A stretch of 64,000 nt of DNA, taken from assembly GCF_030272615.1 (NCBI RefSeq), contig NC_081412.1:139700747-139764746 (forward strand), read 5' to 3'. Below the pieces are notes generated by a model. It ran no database searches. It was not told the origin of the DNA and saw only the letters and a list, made by a program, of their open reading frames with translations. Source of the DNA: Cryptomeria japonica (lineage: Eukaryota; Streptophyta; Pinopsida; Cupressales; Cupressaceae). The translations under genes and the position numbers were made by a program. Positions within the stretch are counted from its first letter, which is position 1. Every line of letters starts with the position of its first letter. This document shows positions 33,299-45,999 of the stretch, piece after piece.

Positions 33299-36200
33299 GG
33301 ACTGGAGAAATGGTGTTGGATATGAAACTTTTCATAGAGTTCCTTGACATCTTTATTCTTGAAGGGACGACCATTATCTGTGACTATGGCAAGGGGAACC
33401 CCATATCTGCATATGATATAGTTCAATAGGAATTTTGAAATTTGGAGACCAGTGATATAGGTCATGGGGATAGCCTTGATCCATTTTGTAAAATACTTTG
33501 TGGCTGTAATGATGAACTTGTGTCCATTTGCAGATGTCGGGTGAATCTTGTCAACAAGATCCAATCCCCATTGAGAAAAGGGCCACAAAGATATGACAGA
33601 ATGAAGCTCTTGGGCTGGTGCATGAATGTAGTTTCCATGGATCTGGCATTTGTAGCACTTTTTAACAAAATCGTGAACATATTTTTCCAGAGTGGGCCAA
33701 TAATACCCAACACGAATCAACTTTTTGGCTAAGCTCAGACCATTGAAATGGCCCCCACATATACCATCGTGAACCTCGTGTAAAGTCGTTTGTGCTTCGT
33801 AAGAATCCAAACACCTGAGGAGGGTATGGTCAAAGGAACGACGATAAAGGGTGTCGGCAATGATGACATATTTGGCTGTCTGTCGGATGAAGGCTCGGCG
33901 TTGGTTAGCGGAAAGGTTAGGTGGTAAGGTTTGGGATTTCAAATATTGATATACGTCATTGTACCACGGGGAGTTGGGACCAACAAGAACACACATCACA
34001 TCTGCTGTCGGAATGTCAAAAGAAGGAACAAGCAACTGTTCAACCAAAAATTCACATTTGTCCATATTGTGGGGCATATTTAACATGGAAGCGATCGTAG
34101 CCATCACATCTGTCGACTTGTTTTGCATTCTTGGAACTTGACTGAAAGGGATAGCCGTGAATTTTGTCTTGAAGAAATCTACCATGTGCTTGTAGGGAAT
34201 AAGCTTTTCATCTTTTGTTTTGTAGTCATAATTCACTTGTCGGATGACTAACTGAGAATCTCCATAGAATTGTAAATGTGTGATGTTCCAGTGGACCGCT
34301 ACTCAGAGTCCTGTGACCAGTGCTTCATACTCTGCAATGTTATTGGTACAATGAAAAGTTATTGTATAGGACTTGGGAATAGCATCACCTTGAGGGGTGA
34401 CAAACAATATGCCTGCTCCGGATCCGAACTTGGTATGGGACCCATCAAAGTATAACTTCCATTCATTAGAAGATGTAAGAGCAAAGACTGATTCATCCGG
34501 AAAATTTTTCAACATGGGATGATCATCATAAATAAGAGCCTCTGCAAGTTGATCCGCTATGACTTGTCCTTTTATTGCCTTTCACTCCATATACTCAATA
34601 TCAAATTCACTAAGGATCATAACCCACTTTGCTAGGCAACCCGTCAAAGCTGCTCTGCTAAGCAAGTATTTCAAGGGATCAATTTTTGCAACCAGCAATG
34701 TTTGATGATTTAACATATAGTGTCGGAGTTTCTGTGTTGCAAAGACCACTGCTAAGCATGCCTGTTCAATAGTTGAATAATTCAACTCATAGCCTACTAG
34801 TGTCCGGCTGATATAATAAATAGCTCGCTCTTTGCCATTCTCATCCTGTTGGGCCAAGAGAACTCCTAGTGCTGTTTCAGTTGCATAAATATACAATATA
34901 AATGGCTTCCCTTCTATAGGAGGCATTAGAATAGGCGGCGACAATAGATAATTCTTGAGAGCTTGAAATGTTGATTGACATTGCTCAATCCATTTAAAAG
35001 CGACTCCTTTATGCAATAAATGCTAGAATGGATGACATTTGTCTGCCAATTGAGCTATAAAGCAGCGGATTGACTGTAGCTTTCCTTGCAGACTTCTTAA
35101 TTGCCGGAGATTGGAAGGAGGAGGCATATTTATTATTGCTTTAACCTTGGAAGGATCGACTTCAATGCCTCTGTGAGAAATAATGTACCCTAGTAATTTG
35201 CCGGCTGTGACACCAAAGACACACTTCTTTGGATTGAGTCTAAGCTTGTAGGTCTCCATTCGGTCAAAGATTGAGCCCAAGATGGCTAGATGACTATCTC
35301 TAGTGACAAATTTGCATAATAAGTCATCAACATAGTCCTTCATCAAAGTATGCATGAAATCATGGAAAATTGTCGTCATTGCTCTTTGATATGTTGCGCC
35401 AACATTTTTAAGACCAAAGGGCATCACATTCCAACAATAGGTACCCCAAGCACAGGTGAATGCAGTCTTATGTTGATCTTTAGGAGCAATGCGAATTTGG
35501 TTATAGCCGGAGAAACCATCCATCAATGAGAGCATCTCATATCCAACAGTCATGTCAACTATGATGTCGATATTTGGCAGTGGAAAATCATCTTTAGGGC
35601 ATGCTTTATTAAGATCCCTAAAATCCGTATAGATTCTGATGCCCCCAGTTACCTTGCTAACCGGTACTAAATTTGAAATCCAGTCTACATAATCAATGGG
35701 TCTAATAAAGCCCACATCTAGTAATTTTTTCAGTTCTACCTTGACCAAAAGAGCCACCTGGGGATGCATCTTTCTAAGTTTCTGTTTGACAGGCTTGGCA
35801 TTTGCTTTTAATGGCAAGTGATGAAGGACTAATTATGGATCAAGGCCAGGCATATCTGCGTAGGACCATGCAAAGCTAATCTTCTTCTCAAGAAAGAAAT
35901 TGACAAAATCTATCTTTTCCTATTTTGATAGAGAAGCAACAAAATGAATGACCTTAGGGTTGTCAGGTGTACCCAAATTTATCTCTTCGGTCATTTCCAC
36001 AAGCAATGTTGATTTATCCTGACTTGATATGGGTATGTCCACTCTTCCACCTTTGGGCACCTCAGAGAGGTTTTCACCCGCAGGTACGTCTTTTATTTTT
36101 ACTTTTGTATGATCAGAGAGTGCCTTACAGTTTTCACTCAAAGACCTATTCTTTTGATTTTGTATTTTTTCTTTTCTTTTTTCATTTTGATGACTGGAAG

Positions 36201-36844
36201 ATGGAGTTGACTCCCCAAAATATGATGTGGAATCTAGATCAATAGCAAATCCTGCCTTATGATCACCTTGTGGTATGCCTTCCCGCAGTCCAAGGAATTC
36301 TGCAATTGCTTCGTCATTTTGAAAACAATCTAATGTGAGTGGTTCTTGTTGGTCATGTTGGATAAGCTGGGGATAGACGAGGGGCATGTCATCATCGGTT
36401 TTAAGGAGAGAGGGCTGATATGGTAAAGATGTAAACATCTGTGGTATCACTGTTTGAACTGCTTGAATTCGATTCAGAGCTTGGGTCCCAGAATGACTCT
36501 ATCCAAGCATTAGGACATGTCTTTGGAGGGGGAGTTATTTCATGTTTGTCTTCCATGGGCAAATCATCAGGGTCAAGGAAAACATTGTCAAGGGCATAGG
36601 AACTAGAGGAAAAAGAACTCCACTCCCATTCATTGGAATTAGTTTCGGATCAGGTATCCTCAGGTGTTGTTTCATCATCAGAGTCACGCCCCTTTCTACA
36701 CGTGGTCATTTTGGCAGACGAGGGTCCAATTCGCAATGGTACAAAACCTAACCCTAAAGTTGGAGGTCGCATCTTGGGTATAATAGGTTCTAGCCTTCCT
36801 TTCTTGTCAGGACCTTAGCCACTGCAGCCGTCATATCCTTTCTT

Positions 36845-39800
36845 CTACAACATAGTAAATCCTTTGCCGTATCGCTCCACCGGCAACCTGATAGGTGGGG
36901 TCTTAGTTGGATCCTTATAAAGCCAATCTATGACATCATCATCTAAAGTTTCTTTGTCAAGTTCACCCCATCTTGTAAATGTAGTGGGGGGCTGATACTG
37001 AATGACCATTTTAGGTTCCTTTTGCAACAAATGTGGCTTGCCATGTGATTTTGGAGATATCGGTAAATTCCCAATAAGGAATGTTTGAGCCATTGAATAC
37101 TCTCCACATCCTTGGTCCTGTATCTTCAATTTTCCTTTGACAACATCTAACAATTCATTAGGATCCACATAACTATGTGATTTGGCCTCTCTATTGACTG
37201 GGACTTGCTGCTGCGAAGAATCCTTTAGGGAAGCACAAAATTGAAATGGATTAGGATCTCCTAGAATTGTTATCTCAGTTCCATTATAAGGATATTTTAA
37301 ACATTGATGATAAGTGGATGGAACTGCTTTCATTGCGTGGATCCACGGACGACCAAGAATCATATTGTAAGGGAGATCAAGGTCTAGGACCTGTAGGAAA
37401 GTGTTTTCTATCACTGGACCGACTCTGATAGGCAATGTAATTATCCCTTTAGATGGGTGCTCATCATCATCATATGCTTTGATTGTTATTCTTCTGGAAG
37501 AATCAATATCCTTTTCTGTATAACCAAGACCAATGACCACTCTCAAGGTACAGATGTTAAGACCAGCTCCGCCATCTATCAAGACTCGTTGGATTTTGCA
37601 ATTATGGACAAAGACTTCAAGATGTAAAGGATCATTACAAGGGAGCTTATAAGGTGAAATATCATTATCAGAAAATGCAACGTGTGGGGAAACAACTAGA
37701 TGTCCTATTCGGGCTTGAAACTGGTCAACATCAATGTCTGTCGGGACAGTGGACTCAATTAAAGCTTTATCTAAGACTGCGCGATGCATGGGGGACATTT
37801 TCAACAACTCAAGGATCGATATTTGTGCAGGTGTCTTTCCCAGATGATACGGGAGATTATATTGACTTGCAGGAGTTGGTTTGGGAGGAACTGCAGGAGC
37901 TCCTTTTAGGACTATTTTGGATCGACGAGTGGTGACCACGCAAGAAGGATCTTGTTCCTTTATTCTTATGGTGGAAACATACTCATTTGACGCTCGAAAA
38001 CAATTGATGACATTGTTATAACCAGTATTTGCATAATTTGTTGTTTGGGTAGAGTTTGAAGAAGATGCTTTACCCTTGTCATGATCAAGCAAAGGAGTTT
38101 TGAAAATTGTATGATCAGTGTTAGAGGTCGCATTGGGTGGATCTACCTCAATTACTCCTTTCTCTAACAAGTCTTGAATCATATGTTTCAATTGAAAACA
38201 TGATGCAGTTTTATGTCCTTTAGACCGATGGTATTCACAATAGGCATTATCATTCCACCAATGTGGCTTTACCACTGGTTCTGCCTTGATATCTGGTAAC
38301 TTGATAAATTTTGCTTGTATTAATTGTTTCATTACTGATTCAATAGGCTCTCCCAATGGCGTAAATTGTCGAGGAGGCCCATCCCTTGATCGGAAAGGTC
38401 TTCGTTGCTGGTTTTGTTGCTGACCTTGTTGTTGAGTGTATTGTTGATATGGCGGTTGTTGAGTAACATTGCTCGCTGGTGTTTGATTTTGTTCCATAGT
38501 TGACATATTAGGAACACTCAATTTTTTTATTGTGAACGGGGGTTGATTTGCATTCACCGCTCTTGCGTCGACAACTCCATCATTAGTAACATTCTTGTTT
38601 TTGTACCAAAATCTATTTCGGTCCCCGGAATTGTTTGTGTTGTCACTGTCTTTGTTGAGCTTAATGATTCCTTTAGCTACAAGAGTAGTTTCAATGTTCA
38701 TCCCCTTCTTAATGAGTTTCTCAATAGTACTAGGACTTTTCAATTTGAGTTCATACATCATTTCTGGGACCAAATTTTGGATAAACAAGTTCACTTGTTG
38801 TTCTTCAAGTATATCTAGGGAAGAACCACTATACAAGCTTCGCCATCGTTGCAAGAAAGTCATTAATGGTTCACCTTGCTTTTGCTTGGTGTTGCATAAA
38901 TTTGACATAGTCACTTCACTGTCGATGTTGAACGCGAAGTGAGTTATAAACTTTTGAGCCAATTCCGACCAAGTCTTTATGTTTCCTGGCAGATGCGAAT
39001 ACCAATCCATGGCTTGTCCTGTGAGACTTCGTGCAAATAAGCGCATTAAATATGTTTCCTCATAACTCACTTCAGTACATGCCGCGAAAAATGCTCGAAT
39101 GTGATCTTTTGGATTGCCATTCCCTTTATATTTCTCAAAATTAGGTGCCTCAAAATGCTTAGGGAATGGAGGCATATATAAGCTCTTGTCAAATGGATTA
39201 GGACATAAATCTTGATCTGTGTACAGCTTCTTTGTTCCTTTGGTTTCTAATGCGTCAACTTGTCGTTGCAACTTCTTAAGTTGTTGCGCAATTGTATCAG
39301 ATTTTGGAGGTCCATCATTAATCATGGTGGGTACTCTTTGTCGATACATCGTGTTTCTGATCGGTTGTTGATGCTCTGAAATTGCCGTCTTTGGTGTCTC
39401 CAGCACATAATGTTCTTGGTAGACCTCTTGTTGTTGTGGTTGTGCCATGCCTTGATATTGACCTTGTTACTGTGCTTCTTGCGGTTGAATTATCGTTTGT
39501 AGTCTAGGTTGATATTGCAATTGAGGGTGTTGTTGATATTGCACAGACGTCAATTGCGGTTGTGAAGTATGATAGCTTGTTTGTCTTGGCACATATTGGG
39601 GCACATGTTTTTGTTGATGCTGCCGAATCGGAATTTGCTGACTTTGTGCCAATTGTTGTCGCGATGTAAATCCCATCATTTGCAAAAAACTTTGATTGGG
39701 TGGTTTTTGTTGTTTCTCCTTAAGATGGGGTATGGCACTTGCATTAATTTGCTATGTTGTTTGTCCAATCTATTGTGGTGGTTGCAAGTTTGCATTAACT

Positions 39801-40927
39801 TGTAATGAGGCAGAAGGCGCTGCAACTTGTTGTCGAATGCGGTATTGTTGTTGTTGTACATTGTTTGTTTGCACATTCGATTGTACCTTTTGTGTATTAC
39901 TCAATTGTTGCAACATTTGTTGTTGGTGCAAACCACTATCTGTAGCTCTTTGTGTCACCATTATCGAAGGATCTGTCACAATAGTCTGCATAACAGGTAC
40001 TTGAGTGTTTGGCAAATATATTGAACTTAGTGGGACATAGGAACTTTGTTGCATTATGGAATTGTTTTGGACATTGGTGAGATCAGGCATTCCAGTCGTG
40101 AAGCTTTCTTGCATCTTAGATTTTGATCCAATTTTATGCATGTGAGGAACCACTTCTTGTTGGAGGACAGATGTCAATATTTGTCTGGTCCTCGTTTGAT
40201 CTTGTGTTACAGGTGTTGTGTTAAATAATGGATTATTTATTGTCTCAAATGGTGACTTTTGAGGAATAGTCACTGTCAATGCCTTTGAAGCATGTTTACT
40301 CATCAAGGTAGGTTGAGTCTCTTGTTGCACATGTTCTTCATTTGGATGCGGAGAGAAACTTAACAGCTCACCGCCTTGTTGTTTTTGCACATTGATTTGC
40401 TCACTTGAGGAGGTTACATTACTCATCATGTTAAGATATTTATGTGGGAACATCTTAAAGACCTTGTTTAAGAATTTATCCATCTTTTTTGTCAATTTTG
40501 GATCTTGAAGGAACATATCAACATCATCGGAAGCATCGGAATCTGATGAAGAATCTGGTAAAACATTTGGATTTGTCTCCTGTTGAATGCCTTGATCTGA
40601 ACCAAATCCTTGCGAAAGAGTTTGTTCCTCATATAATGTTTGAGTTTGAATGTCATGTTGCAGGTTTGGTTGATTCCAATCGAAAGGTGTATTTCCTCTT
40701 GGTGTTGGTGGAACACTTCCATGTCCTGGTTTCATGGGTACAAATACTGGTTCATATAATGGAGGTGGTCCAAGTTGAACCATTCCATATGGTGGTAATG
40801 ATGTGTTTGATGAACCTTCAATTTGTACTGTTTGACTAGTTTGAAACTGTGAATTTGATATGTTGTCAATGGGTTGATACGTTGGTTCACCCATCTTTTT
40901 AGATTTTGATCTTGTCTCAACAGGCAT
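36845..40927 (-). pseudogene. Tat-2 gag-protease polyprotein, one frame with three stops
   Basis: The frame opens at MPVETRSKSKKMG (40927). About 490 codons are rich in Gln, Asn and Pro, with stops near 39770, 39755 and 39467. The capsid-like domain (about 39230-38700) has DWYSHLPGN and FLQRWRSLY. Zinc knuckle: CEYHRSKGHKTASC (about 38240-38200). Protease: VLIDGGAGLNICTL (about 37590-37550) and MILGRPWIHAM (about 37365-37335). It ends at 36845 in VERYGKGFTML. Domain order equals Tat-1, with a longer Gln-rich N-terminus. Tat-type Gag binds element RNA and forms particles, and DGGA is the Tat version of the aspartic protease DSGA box. At least one stop fits a C-to-T change of a Gln codon. Confidence 0.93.
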
Positions 40928-41887
40928 GTCACTTATGCAAATGCAATATTTTTGGAATTTTTCAAAGATAATGTATGATATGCAACTAAATGCAAACTAA
41001 ATAGATGAAAATGCAATCTATGGCAAGCATGCAATCTATGTTTTTGGTTGTTTTTCAAGATTTTGACAAACTTTTGAAATGCAAATCTAAAAAGAGACCC
41101 TTAGGAAATTGAAATGATGACTAGACCTCAAAGGACAAAAGGACCAAGTGACAAAAGGACAAAATGACAATGTCTCCCTTATATGCTTGGATACTAAGCT
41201 AGGTTTGACCAAATGACAATAATGACAAAAAGAGAAAAGGTTTGATAAGGTCTAGACTTCCTAACAATGACTTAGGGTTTATCAAAGATTTTGATTACTC
41301 GAGTATAACAAAACCTAGTTTTGACACTATATGCAAAGGGACAATTACTATGCAAATGATCCTAATATGATATGATAATGACCTAAGCTTAGGTTGAATT
41401 ATGAAATGGTATTACTCTAATGCAAGAGGACACATGCAAATGAATGACCCTTATTGATATGCAAAGGAGTATGACCTAGGTGAAACCTAACCTTGGTAAT
41501 TGACAATGAATTTGCAAAACGCAAACCTAGGATGAACCTAAATCTAAGTGACATGAATGTTGAGACAAGATTTTGAACAATGTTTGACAACCATGTTTGA
41601 AGGTGTTTTGAACTTTGTTGGATGAAATGTTCTTGGGTTTAACCCTGTTTTGAATCAATTTGCCTTGTTTTTGAAATGAGACACAACTCAACTTTTGACA
41701 AGCAAAGAAGACAAGATATTTCAACTTAGACTCAAGACAATCATGCTCATTCACACATTTCTTATGGTAGGCAAGGACATTAGGTACTTGAGAGGTAGAC
41801 TCGTTATGAGATTCAAGGAGAATACATAGATGCTTGACCCCACAGGCTCCCCTCCATGACACTCACTTCTTAGGGCAGCCAAGCATT

Positions 41888-41917
41888 AGTCCCCATGGAA
41901 ATCTCCCCATGGCGAAC
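41888..41917 (-). other. Leader hairpin 2 (Tat-2)
   Basis: CCATG and CATGG (plus-strand arms 41893-41897 and 41908-41912) form the core, with AGTTC/GGACT outside and one bulged G, as in Tat-1 at 1188-1216. Confidence 0.7.
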
Positions 41918-42030
41918 TTAGTATCTCTTCCAAGTATCCGAACTTGTCCTTCTCAAGCAACTAGAAGGATTTTTGGCCTCTAAATACAAGGTGTTTAGTA
42001 AGGATTTCTATTAAGTGTTACTCCTTGATG

Positions 42031-42115
42031 TCACGCAAGCGTGATTGAGACATTAAGCCCACCAAGATACCAAACAAATGTAGTCATGCAAGCATGATTT
42101 AGACCATGAGGCCCT
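42031..42115 (-). repeat. Duplicated hairpin unit with compensating change
   Basis: Two copies of about 31 bp: GTCACGCAAGCGTGATT at 42031 and GTCATGCAAGCATGATT at 42084, each followed by an AGAC..AT.A.GCCC phrase. The stem TCACGC/GCGTGA has become TCATGC/GCATGA, so both sides changed together. Confidence 0.75.
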
Positions 42116-42223
42116 ACTTAGATGTTGATATGAGAAAGAGTTCAAGGGTCATCACTTCCCAAGTAACTACAATTCCCACGTAACCCTTCCTTCAAAGCTT
42201 TCGCTCATCCGGTATTTATTTAT

Positions 42224-42262
42224 AGTGAGTTAGAATGCCAAGGTATTCTAGCCGTACTCACT
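42224..42262 (-). other. Leader hairpin 1 (Tat-2)
   Basis: AGTGAGT pairs with ACTCACT and TAGAAT with ATTCTA around an 8-nt loop. It occupies the place of the Tat-1 hairpin at 850-886. Confidence 0.7.
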
Positions 42263-42758
42263 TTGGGTCGTTCCCTTCTCACGATTATCACTTTCTTGCA
42301 AAAGAAAGAAAATGGTCGGGAAGGTAGGTCCTCTAAAGGTGACAAACAATCTGAACCAAGAGAATGGTATCGAAGATCTGGATTTCTGATCACCCTAAGA
42401 AGGATGAGAGCATACTCTCCTACTCCGATGTCAAACTCAACAATCAAAGCAAACACACATTCATTCCATCCTATTTAGCAATAATACTAAGTGCCTAAAT
42501 ATGAATTACAAACACAAAGTTTAGTTGGAGTCCAAGGCAACCTGCAAAACCACCAAGTCAGAAGTTTGATTTTATTAGTCTTTGACTAGCGAACCTGCAT
42601 ACAATGTGTTAGTAGTTTCATTTGTTGTCTTTGCCATGCGTAATGCCAAGGTGCTGCACAAAGATTCAGTACCATAAAACCAAAAAGAAGAAACAAAATG
42701 CAAAACAAACCAATTTGCAAGTAAAAACACTGGTTTTTTTACCTTTGTTTCTGGACTT

Positions 42759-42893
42759 ACACAGGCACAGAATGCTTGACACAGGCGCAAAATAATGCAA
42801 CATAGGTGTAGATCCCTTTGACACAGGCGTAGAAGTCTTTGACACAGGCGCAAAATGCTTGACACAGGCGCAGATTGCTCCTACACAGACGCA
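42759..42893 (-). repeat. Array E: GCGCCTGTGT motif, Tat-2 gag leader
   Basis: Seven units ACACAGGCGCA (plus strand) start at 42759, 42779, 42799, 42820, 42842, 42862 and 42883, a steady 20-22 bp period. In the direction of gag transcription the motif reads TGCGCCTGTGT, matching arrays A and B of Tat-1 in orientation and in place near the primer site. Confidence 0.9.
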
Positions 42894-42986
42894 GAAGTGC
42901 CCAGAAAGGCCTGCATTACCCTGTTTCTTGGGTTTTTCACCTGCAAATCATCTCAAAAGCACTCAAGAGCATGGTTAGGGGGTTAG

Positions 42987-43004
42987 TTCACGTCGGGTTC
43001 ACCA
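42987..43004 (-). other. Primer-binding site, Tat-2
   Basis: The minus strand reads TGGTGAACCCGACGTGAA, starting five bases after the 5' LTR. tRNA identity not assigned. Confidence 0.75.
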
Positions 43005-43009
43005 ATTAA

Positions 43010-44516
43010 TGTAGCTAGGAAATTGAGGATCATCAAAGCAAATCAATATTAATCTAGCTCAATCACGAAAGCTCAAATGCAATGATCAATCCTAAAAACA
43101 CTCAATAAAGACATGAAAACAAGACATCAATTCAAGATTGAAAACTAAGCAAACCAAATGCAGACTTGGATGTCTCCTTCGTGTGGCTCCATTGTCCTTC
43201 TTTCTCCTTCAAATAGATTTGTTTGTGGCTCTCACCTACTAGTGCATAAGCATGATGTGAAAGCAAGTAGACAAGATTGTAGCGCAAGAATACTCGAAGC
43301 GTGATTGATTCGACCAGGTAGTAGTCTTGATTAAAGAAATTCATCCAATTTATAGACAAATTGGAGAAAAGATAAGATTAGCATGAATTGATTTGAATGG
43401 AAATTCAAATCAAGAATAGCAAAATTATGACATGTGTATGACAAATTGCTATGCAAGGATTTATGACGATTTATGACAATTTATGACAAATTGCTATGCA
43501 AGGATTTATGACAAGATTTTGAAATAGAAATAGGCATTTAGGAATTTAGGAGAAATTAGAAAATTAAGTTGGAAATAATGACTTGGAAATTAGGAAATTG
43601 ATGAAAATTAGGTAAATTAATTAATAATTTCTCCTTCATTAATTAATTTACAAAAATAGGAGGAATTAATTAGCCAATTAAATAAATATTTAATTGTGAC
43701 AAGAAGACCTAGGATAGATAAATAAATCATTTATCCTAAAGAGAAAATGGAGAGAAAATGACAAACAAGGTTAAATGAATAAATCATAAAACCCTAGAAG
43801 ATAAATTAGAAATGCAAGGACAACAATTAGGTCTTGATGTAAAATTGGTTTGATGTCGATTCGATCATGATTTTGAATTGATAAATGCGCCAATTGACGA
43901 GGAACAATGACTAATTGATCCAAATTGACACGATTAAGAAGGACGACGATCGATGTCAAATCGATCGCAAAATGACAAAAATGACAACGATCGATGACAA
44001 AATAGATTGCAAAATGACAAGATTGAAAATGACCACGATCGATGACAAATCAATCGCAAAATGACGAGATTGAAAATGACAACGATCAATGACAAATCGA
44101 TCGCAAGTCGATAAGATTGAAAATAACAATGATCGATGACAAATCGATCGAAAGTCGACAAGATTGAAAAGAGGACAACGATCGATGACAAATCGATCGC
44201 AAAATGACAAGATTGATAAGAGGACAAAACCCTAATTAGGATTGACGATGTCCAAAATGATGACAAATGAGCACACACATTGATGCGACAAGATAAGATT
44301 GACCAAAATCATGACTGAAGATTGTTATCGACAAGACCAAATTCGAAAGCGATAAAAATGAGGAATGCAGAAGAAGGACTCAATGCTCGCAAATGATAAA
44401 GACCAAGTGCGCGACATAGAAGAAATGTTAATGCGATGCAAAAATACCTAAAATAAGGCAATGCGCCAATGTTAAAGTATGACTCCGCAAGCGTTGACCA
44501 TTTTTAGACGTCTACA
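43010..44516 (-). repeat. 5' LTR of Tat-2 (1507 bp)
   Basis: Copy of 25758-27278 with TG...CA ends and TATA box at 43347-43354 (minus strand). It contains the 47-bp palindromic minisatellite (43948-44230) and AT palindromes (43613-43695). Confidence 0.95.
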
Positions 44517-44521
44517 GAAGT
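44517..44521. repeat. Target site duplication of Tat-2, right copy
   Basis: GAAGT, equal to 25753-25757. Confidence 0.93.
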
Positions 44522-45990
44522 AATGGGAAAAGATATCCTGAAAAAGTTTTCCGCAAACTTTCAATAATACCCAACCAGACCCATAAAACTTCAAACCTCT
44601 GATACATTTCTTGGCACTGCCCATTAAAGTACTACTTTTATCTTTGTAGGATCAACTGCAATCCCCTCAGTTGAAATCACATTACCCAAATATTGTACTT
44701 TCTTTTGAAAGAATGTAAACTTAGAGAGTTTCCTATACAACTTATGCTCTCTTAACCATTGTAGAACAATTTCCAAATGTTGAAGATGCTCCTCCTCATT
44801 CTTGGAATATATAAGAATATCATCCAAGAAGACCAACACACAATTATCTAAGCGATCCCTAAATACATTCTTCATCAAGTTCATGAATGTTGCAGGTGCA
44901 TTTGTTAGTCCAAAGGGTAGGACCGTGAACTCATAATGACCATACCTAGTTCTGAAAGCGATTTAAAAAATGTTTTCATCCTTGATCCTTAATTGATGAT
45001 ATCTTGATTGTAAATCATTTTTTGAGAACACCATCGCTCCTCACATTTGATCAAATAGATCATCAATAAGTGGTAATAGGTACTTGTTCTTTATCGTCTC
45101 TTTATTGAGCAATTGATAATCAATGCACAAGTGCAGTGTACCATCCTTCTTCTTCACAAAGATCACTGACACTCCCCAGGGTGAAACATTGGGTCTAATC
45201 AATCCCTTGGGAAATAATCCTTCCAATTGAGGTTCCAACTCCATTAACTCAGTTCTAGTCATCCTATAAGGGATTTTTGATATAGGTTCTGAGCCTGGAA
45301 TGATTTCAATGGAGAAATCAAAAACTCTTTTGGGAGGCAATCCAAGTAATTTTTTTGGAAATACATACACAAAATTCTTAAGTATAGGATACTTCTCCAT
45401 GTTTGGCTTCCTTAATTCCCTCATCTCACCTTCCTCAACTTCTTGACAGTCTTGGGATCCATAATACACTACATCATCTTGAGCTATGAATTGTTTGCTT
45501 TCCTCAAATTTTTCCATCTTGACAACAAAAATTTGACAAGCTTTCTTATTTTCTCTATGCATTTGTATGATAGAGATCTGTCACAACTTAACTTCTCCAG
45601 GAGTTCCTTGAATAGATACCCAATTTCCTAGATCATCTAGACATTCTACAGATTTGGCATGACAATCTACTTTGGCTCCATGTTTCCATGACCAATTAAT
45701 TCCTAAAATGATATCATATGAACCTAGGGGGGCTACATACAAGTTCACTTACGCAGGAAAACTTGGAAGTTCTACCCTAGCTTCAAATAAACATTTCTCC
45801 ACCTTAGCTCTTGTCCAATTTGCATACTCAACAATCCAATATTTAATTAGCTTTTCTAGGTGGAACAATATTTTTTAGCTTCAATATCAACTAAAATTGA
45901 AAAGGGTGTACCAAACAAAGTACCTAGGACTTCTATGGGAGTGATCTGGTACTTCGCCTATCGATTGTCTAGAGTAGCATGGATATTCTG
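44522..45990 (-). pseudogene. Chromovirus protease and reverse transcriptase
   Basis: From the right: a decayed protease region (ILVDIEA where VDTGA-type is usual, then YDIILGINW near 45700). RT (45562-45041) has [37 protein letters not shown] and [17 protein letters not shown]. The catalytic block [15 protein letters not shown] is at 44884-44800 and its aspartates are intact. The RT thumb and connection run up to 44522, where Tat-2 interrupts; RNase H resumes at 25752. Stops and frame changes occur near 45041 and 44890. Confidence 0.88.
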
Positions 45991-45999
45991 CTGGAATGC

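Larger units (their letters stand above)
31473..36450 (-). pseudogene. Tat-2 pol: linker, RT, RNase H, second RNase H, integrase; interrupted
   Basis: One frame from 36450 to 33299, then on the far side of the solo LTR from 32069 to 31473. Charged linker: 36450-35920. RT: 35817-35023, with FRDLNKACPKDDFPLP, DGFSGYNQIRIA and intact YVDDLL. RNase H: 35016-34582, with LYIYATETALGVLLAQ. A second, archaeal-type RNase H begins at 34515 (WKLYFDGSHTKFGSGAG, NNIAEYEALVTGL), a hallmark of Tat elements. Integrase: zinc domain HEVHDGICGGHFNG...CYKCQ, WGLDLVDKI, IVTDNGRPF, then after the insert SPYYPQGNGQAEASNKT with the catalytic Glu, ending at MHLRKYWA. Stops at 35023, 34582 and 34303 break the frame. 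Gag-protease is in a different frame, so expression needs a shift or splicing. Confidence 0.93.
40928..42758 (-). other. Tat-2 gag leader with conserved structured block
   Basis: Untranslated region between array E and gag. The part from 42290 down to 41800 aligns with Tat-1 823-1320 and keeps both leader hairpins (42224-42262 and 41888-41917). No gene is supported on either strand. The stretch next to gag (40930-41500) has many CAAATGACAA-like phrases on the plus strand. Confidence 0.7.
25758..44516 (-). mobile_element. Tat-2: full-length Ty3/gypsy Tat-type element (18.8 kb) with antisense PMD gene
   Basis: Two LTRs of about 1.5 kb, matching ends (TGTAG...CTACA on the right copy) and a perfect GAAGT target duplication define it. 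On the minus strand the order is 5' LTR, primer site, leader, gag-protease, linker, RT, RNase H, second archaeal-type RNase H, integrase, hairpin modules, antisense PMD gene, polypurine tract, 3' LTR. The dual RNase H and antisense extra gene are Tat/Ogre traits. Its integrase is cut by a solo LTR and every gene carries stops. Confidence 0.95.
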
